Shown here piece after piece: positions 7,232-9,639 of a stretch of 9,639 nucleotides of DNA. The translations under genes were made by a program, and so were the position numbers. The stretch comes from Oxalobacter formigenes (GTDB taxonomy: Bacteria; Pseudomonadota; Gammaproteobacteria; Burkholderiales; Burkholderiaceae_D): NCBI RefSeq assembly GCF_027158485.1, contig NZ_JAMKYJ010000022.1; one strand, 5' to 3'. The notes under the pieces were generated by a model that made no database searches, had not been told where the DNA came from, and was given only the letters and a program-made list of their open reading frames with translations. Each line of letters starts with the position of its first letter. Positions within the stretch are counted from its first letter, which is position 1.

Positions 7232-8515
7232 ATGGCTACACAAGAAAAGTACCCTAATCGGTGGGTGCAGCTGGTGCTGGGTATCGTCTGTATGGCTACA
7301 GTGGCTAACTGTCAATACGGTTGGACGCTGTTCGTTGCCCCAATTGAAGATAAATATCATTGGGCTCGTACCGCAATTCAATTGTCCTTCACGATCTTTA
7401 TTTTCTTCGAAACATGGCTGGTGCCTATTGAAGGTTGGGCGGTTGATAAATTTGGTCCACGTCCGGTTATTATGTTCGGTGCCATCATGGCAACCATTGG
7501 TTGGGTGATGTACTCCTGGGCAAGCAGCCTGGCATTTTTGTACGCTGCTGCTGTTATTACAGGTATGGGCGCTGGTGCTGTTTACGGTACCTGTTCCGGT
7601 AACTCTTTGAAATGGTTCCCGGACAAACGTGGTCTGGCTGCTGGTGCAACCGCTGCAGGTTTCGGTGCCGGTGCTGCATTTACCGTTGTTCCTGTCGCTA
7701 ACATGATCAACTCTTCCGGCTACGAACAAGCTTTCTTCGTATTCGGTATTCTGCAGGGTATCGTCATTTTCTGTTGCGCAATCTTCATGCCACGTGCAAA
7801 ACTGCCACCAGGAACGAAAGCTGTTCCACGTGTTATTTCCAGTAAAAAAGACTTCACCCCGACCCAGATCGTCAGACAACCGATTTTCTGGCTGATCTAT
7901 GTTTGCTTCGTTGGTGTTGCTTCTGGCGGTATTATGGCAACGGCTTCTTTCGGCCCTGTTTCCCGCGACTACGGTCTCGACAAGATTCCTGTTACGGTAC
8001 TGGGTGTTACCCTGCCTCTGTTGACCATGGCTATGTCCATCGATAACATCTGTAACGGTGCCAGCCGTCCAATCATGGGCTTCCTGTCCGATCGCTTCGG
8101 TCGTGAAAACATTATGTTTGTCGTGTTTATGGGTGAAGCAGCCGCTCTGCTGGGCCTGATGCAATTCGGTCGTACGCCAATCGGCTTCATGTTCTTCGCA
8201 GGTATGACCTTCGCATGCTGGGGTGAAATCTTCTCGCTGTTCCCATCCATGTGTGCTGATACCTTCGGTAGCAAGAACGCTGCGGGTAATGCTGGTACGC
8301 TGTATACGGCAAAAGGTACTTCTTCCCTGTTGGTTCCGCTGGCTGCTGGTCTGGCTAAAGGCGGTAACTGGAACCGTACCTTCATTCTGTCTGCATGTAT
8401 TGCAGCAACCTGCTCCATACTGGCTCTGTTCGTTCTCAAGCCATGGCGCCGGAAATTCATCGAAAACAACAACAAGGAAATGGAAGCTCTGGCTGCTGCA
8501 CAGCAACAGGCTTGA
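7232..8515 (+). CDS. OxlT-like major facilitator transporter (oxalate/formate antiporter family)
   Basis: A 427-residue inner-membrane transporter with twelve predicted membrane segments at about 13-35, 48-66, 79-97, 102-122, 135-155, 165-186, 217-240, 254-275, 292-310, 316-338, 352-375 and 383-403. It is clearly related to recalled O. formigenes OxlT (418 residues), which swaps oxalate for formate, but is not that protein. The two OxlT charges that hold oxalate, Arg272 and Lys355, align with Arg279 (in GASRPIMGF) and Lys361 (in YTAKGTSS). OxlT Gln34, Tyr35, Gln56, Tyr124 and Trp324 align with Gln28, Tyr29, Gln50, Tyr118 and Trp330; Tyr150, Tyr328 and Trp352 become Phe144, Phe334 and Tyr358. 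Loop motifs DKFGPR (72-77) and SDRFGR (286-291) are typical of the superfamily. AAAGGAG at 7216-7222 supports the start. Substrate oxalate or a similar small carboxylate is likely; the exact exchange pair is unknown. Confidence 0.9.
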   Translation: MATQEKYPNRWVQLVLGIVCMATVANCQYGWTLFVAPIEDKYHWARTAIQLSFTIFIFFETWLVPIEGWAVDKFGPRPVIMFGAIMATIGWVMYSWASSLAFLYAAAVITGMGAGAVYGTCSGNSLKWFPDKRGLAAGATAAGFGAGAAFTVVPVANMINSSGYEQAFFVFGILQGIVIFCCAIFMPRAKLPPGTKAVPRVISSKKDFTPTQIVRQPIFWLIYVCFVGVASGGIMATASFGPVSRDYGLDKIPVTVLGVTLPLLTMAMSIDNICNGASRPIMGFLSDRFGRENIMFVVFMGEAAALLGLMQFGRTPIGFMFFAGMTFACWGEIFSLFPSMCADTFGSKNAAGNAGTLYTAKGTSSLLVPLAAGLAKGGNWNRTFILSACIAATCSILALFVLKPWRRKFIENNNKEMEALAAAQQQA

Positions 8516-8527
8516 TTTCCCGAACCA

Positions 8528-8551
8528 ACTGGAGAGTTTCGGCTCTCCAGT
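8528..8551 (+). terminator. Hairpin after the transporter gene
   Basis: ACTGGAGAG at 8528-8536 and CTCTCCAGT at 8543-8551 form a perfect nine-base stem with the loop TTTCGG, 12 bases after the transporter stop. No T-run follows, so on its own it is more likely a 3'-end stabiliser than a terminator. The classical terminator lies just downstream. Confidence 0.6.
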
Positions 8552-8577
8552 GTTGAAGTTTCGGTGAATCTGAAACA

Positions 8578-8611
8578 AAAAAGCGGTAACTCTTATGAGT
8601 TACCGCTTTTT
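8578..8611. terminator. Bidirectional Rho-independent terminator between convergent genes
   Basis: AAAAAGCGGTAACTC at 8578-8592 and GAGTTACCGCTTTTT at 8597-8611 are perfect 15-base complements with a four-base loop TTAT. The ten-base GC-containing core is flanked by A5 on the left and T5 on the right, so it can end transcription from both sides. It serves the transporter on the plus strand and the convergent regulator gene, which stops at 8716, on the minus strand. Confidence 0.9.
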
Positions 8612-8715
8612 GTATTAATTCTGTTCTGTTTATTGGTGAGGCGTAATTTGTGTTGAATAAATCAAGAAAACGGATGTGTTTGACCAGGAGATCCGGCTGG
8701 CTTGATTGTTTTCGT

Positions 8716-9324
8716 TCAGATCTTGCCCTGATTTTTCAGGCGGCTCAGTGTTTCGGGAGAAAGGTTCAGGTAGGAAGCCAGTTCTTTTTTTGGCATACGG
8801 TCGAAAAGGTCGGGGTGTTTTCTCAGGAAGCGGTGTACCCGACCCGGCGCATCCAACAGGTGTAATGAAATGGTATGGGACATAATGCTGCTCATAATGC
8901 GCATGACTTCCATTTCAAATTTCTGCTTTAAGGCAGGATGCTCTTCAATGAATGCAACCCACTGGGGCATCGCTATTCGGGCTATACGGGCTTTTGTAAC
9001 AGTAATGACGCTGAATGGGGCTGCCTTGTCGAATTTCCATGAGGCGTAAGTGGCTTCCATGTAGCGTTCGCTTGTAAAGCGGAGAATCATTTCCTTGGCG
9101 TGCTGGTTCGCAACCGATCTTTTTAAAATACCATCCAGAACGAAGATGACTTCCAGATCACGATCTCCCTGATGGGTCAGACAATCGCCCTTGGAGTGAT
9201 CGGATACGTCAAGATGAGGCTCCAGCTCCGCCAGTTCATTTTGCGCCAATTCTTTCAATATACAATTTTGAGAAAGCTGCACACGAATGATGTTTTTCTC
9301 AGGATGATTTGCTATTAATGCCAT
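8716..9324 (-). CDS. Crp/Fnr-family transcriptional regulator
   Basis: A 202-residue cytosolic DNA-binding protein from the ATG at 9324. An N-terminal cyclic-nucleotide-binding-like beta barrel covers about 20-120, with ILKELAQNELAELEPHL at 22-38 as its first helix. A dimerisation helix runs about 122-156 and a C-terminal winged helix-turn-helix ends in LASYLNLSPETLSRLKNQGKI. In the recognition helix Glu191, Ser194 and Arg195 match Fnr Glu209, Ser212 and Arg213, which read TTGA half-sites. Only two cysteines (21 and 48) are present, so an Fnr iron-sulfur cluster is unlikely, and no Crp-type cAMP pocket is evident. The same frame opens upstream to a TTG at 9426, but those 34 residues are Phe-rich, unlike the family, and overlap both operators; I prefer 9324 although its ribosome binding site is weak. 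The likely ligand is unknown. It is convergent with the transporter and divergent from the gene beyond the right edge. Confidence 0.88.
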   Translation of the reverse strand: MALIANHPEKNIIRVQLSQNCILKELAQNELAELEPHLDVSDHSKGDCLTHQGDRDLEVIFVLDGILKRSVANQHAKEMILRFTSERYMEATYASWKFDKAAPFSVITVTKARIARIAMPQWVAFIEEHPALKQKFEMEVMRIMSSIMSHTISLHLLDAPGRVHRFLRKHPDLFDRMPKKELASYLNLSPETLSRLKNQGKI

Positions 9325-9373
9325 GAGTTTTTCAGCTTTAGTTGACGTAACGTTAAAAAACGCTTGAAAAAAA

Positions 9374-9387
9374 TTGACGAAGGTCAA
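9374..9387. promoter_or_regulatory. Fnr-like palindrome, copy 1 near the regulator gene
   Basis: TTGAC-GAAG-GTCAA is a perfect five-base inverted repeat with a four-base spacer, the geometry of an Fnr site (TTGAT-N4-ATCAA) with C/G in place of T/A at the inner position. Its centre is 39 bases from that of the second copy. It would fall in the leader of the regulator message if the predicted minus-strand promoter is right, a position suited to self-repression. Confidence 0.6.
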
Positions 9388-9412
9388 GAAGTCCCAGTTT
9401 GAGTCTGGAAAC

Positions 9413-9426
9413 TTGACTGTGGTCAA
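9413..9426. promoter_or_regulatory. Fnr-like palindrome, copy 2 near the regulator gene
   Basis: TTGAC-TGTG-GTCAA is a perfect five-base inverted repeat, six bases if the flanking C and G are included. On the plus strand a TATGAT (five of six bases of the -10 consensus) lies at 9450-9455, which places a start near 9461 and this palindrome at about -41.5 or -42. On the minus strand it overlaps the predicted start of the regulator message. Confidence 0.6.
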
Positions 9427-9427
9427 G

Positions 9428-9436
9428 AATATATCA
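9428..9436 (-). promoter_or_regulatory. Predicted extended -10 promoter of the regulator gene
   Basis: Read on the minus strand, TGATATATT has the TGN extension followed by TATATT, five of six bases of the -10 consensus. No good -35 is present, which an extended -10 can tolerate. Transcription would begin near 9421, inside palindrome copy 2, and leave a leader of about 97 bases before the ATG at 9324. This supports the internal ATG as start and suggests self-repression. Predicted by eye only. Confidence 0.35.
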
Positions 9437-9449
9437 GGAGTTGAGAAGC

Positions 9450-9461
9450 TATGATAGACAT
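9450..9461 (+). promoter_or_regulatory. Predicted class II activator-dependent promoter for the gene beyond the right edge
   Basis: TATGAT at 9450-9455 matches the -10 consensus in five of six positions; the matching -35 region (about 9427-9433) is AATATAT and carries no -35 signal. The Fnr-like palindrome at 9413-9426 is centred about 30 bases upstream of the hexamer, the class II arrangement. Transcription would start near 9461, leaving about 180 bases of leader before the next gene. The leader holds a small possible hairpin (CAAATG at 9518-9523 with CATTTG at 9532-9537) and otherwise nothing I recognise. Confidence 0.42.
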
Positions 9462-9625
9462 TAGCTTAAATATTTGGCGGATAACTGGATGTTTTTGTGA
9501 AAGTATTGTTTTTCCGTCAAATGTTCTAGGTCATTTGGTTTAATTCTCCTGGTGGTTAACGCTTTGTAAAAAGTTGATTGTTAGGAGAAAGTTGTAGATT
9601 AACAGCGAAAAATTAACCAATATAT

Positions 9626-9632
9626 TGGAGGA
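9626..9632 (+). promoter_or_regulatory. Ribosome binding site of a gene starting just past the window
   Basis: TGGAGGA at 9626-9632 is a strong Shine-Dalgarno match. It is followed by AGATAAA to the last base, so a start codon immediately after the window edge would have ideal spacing. No start codon is inside the window, so the product is unknown. A second GGAG at 9584-9587 has no usable start after it. Confidence 0.55.
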
Positions 9633-9639
9633 AGATAAA

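Noticed and set aside
7214..8578. A 454-codon minus-strand open frame opposite the transporter gene
   Set aside because: It is hydrophilic and rich in Thr, Gln and His, the typical antisense image of a membrane protein gene, and it overlaps the terminator region.
8653..8665. TTGA-N5-TCAA between the terminator and the regulator 3' end
   Set aside because: It is one base short of Fnr geometry and lies downstream of both convergent genes, where an operator makes no sense.
8650..8865. A 71-codon plus-strand frame over the 3' end of the regulator gene
   Set aside because: It overlaps the helix-turn-helix coding region on the opposite strand and has no good ribosome binding site.
9342..9356. TTGAC-N5-GTTAA close to the regulator start as a third operator
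   Set aside because: The spacer is five bases and the right arm has a mismatch; I would not call it a site without binding data.
1..9639. CRISPR arrays, insertion sequences, tRNA or rRNA genes, prophage or toxin genes
   Set aside because: I saw no repeat-spacer pattern, no terminal inverted repeats with transposase motifs, no tRNA-like cloverleaf and no such proteins on either strand.

Overview
The window most likely comes from an Oxalobacter chromosome (Betaproteobacteria, Oxalobacteraceae; O. formigenes or a close relative). The evidence is a full glyoxylate-to-glycerate operon next to a pyruvate kinase and a major-facilitator transporter that keeps the substrate-site residues of OxlT, the oxalate:formate antiporter of O. 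formigenes. The species call is an inference from gene content and recalled family sequences; no database search was possible.

Left part (1-6480), plus strand: a promoter (-35 at 15-20, perfect TATAAT at 38-43) precedes gcl (glyoxylate carboligase), hyi (hydroxypyruvate isomerase) and glxR (tartronate semialdehyde reductase), tightly spaced and each with a clear ribosome binding site. After glxR come two hairpins, the second followed by a run of seven T, and only about 17 bases later a class II (MOFRL-type) glycerate 2-kinase begins. A pyruvate kinase follows after 28 bases, closed by a strong terminator at 6450-6480. Together these enzymes take two glyoxylates (from oxalate via oxalyl-CoA) to tartronate semialdehyde plus CO2, then glycerate, 2-phosphoglycerate and, with enolase encoded elsewhere, phosphoenolpyruvate and pyruvate. 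This is the carbon-assimilation arm of an oxalate-eating bacterium. The kinase pair resembles ttuD-ttuE of tartrate operons.

Middle (6549-8611), plus strand: a small hot-dog-fold thioesterase of the fluoroacetyl-CoA thioesterase (FlK) type with its Thr-Glu-His set intact, a 278-base regulatory gap, then the OxlT-like transporter, closed by a hairpin and a bidirectional terminator.

Right part (8716-9639): a Crp/Fnr-family regulator on the minus strand, then a regulatory region that leads to a plus-strand gene apparently starting just beyond the window (a ribosome binding site sits at the right edge).

The main unexpected signal is a set of three Fnr-like palindromes of the form TTGAC-N4-GTCAA. 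Two perfect copies lie between the regulator and the gene beyond the right edge (9374-9387 and 9413-9426), and one near-perfect copy lies upstream of the OxlT-like gene (7048-7061). The regulator keeps the Glu-x-x-Ser-Arg recognition-helix residues that read TTGA in Fnr, but lacks the cysteine set for an iron-sulfur cluster and has no obvious cAMP pocket. The copies at 7048 and 9413 lie about 30 bases upstream of -10-like hexamers, the spacing of class II activator sites. I infer a small local regulon in which this regulator controls the transporter, the divergent gene and itself.
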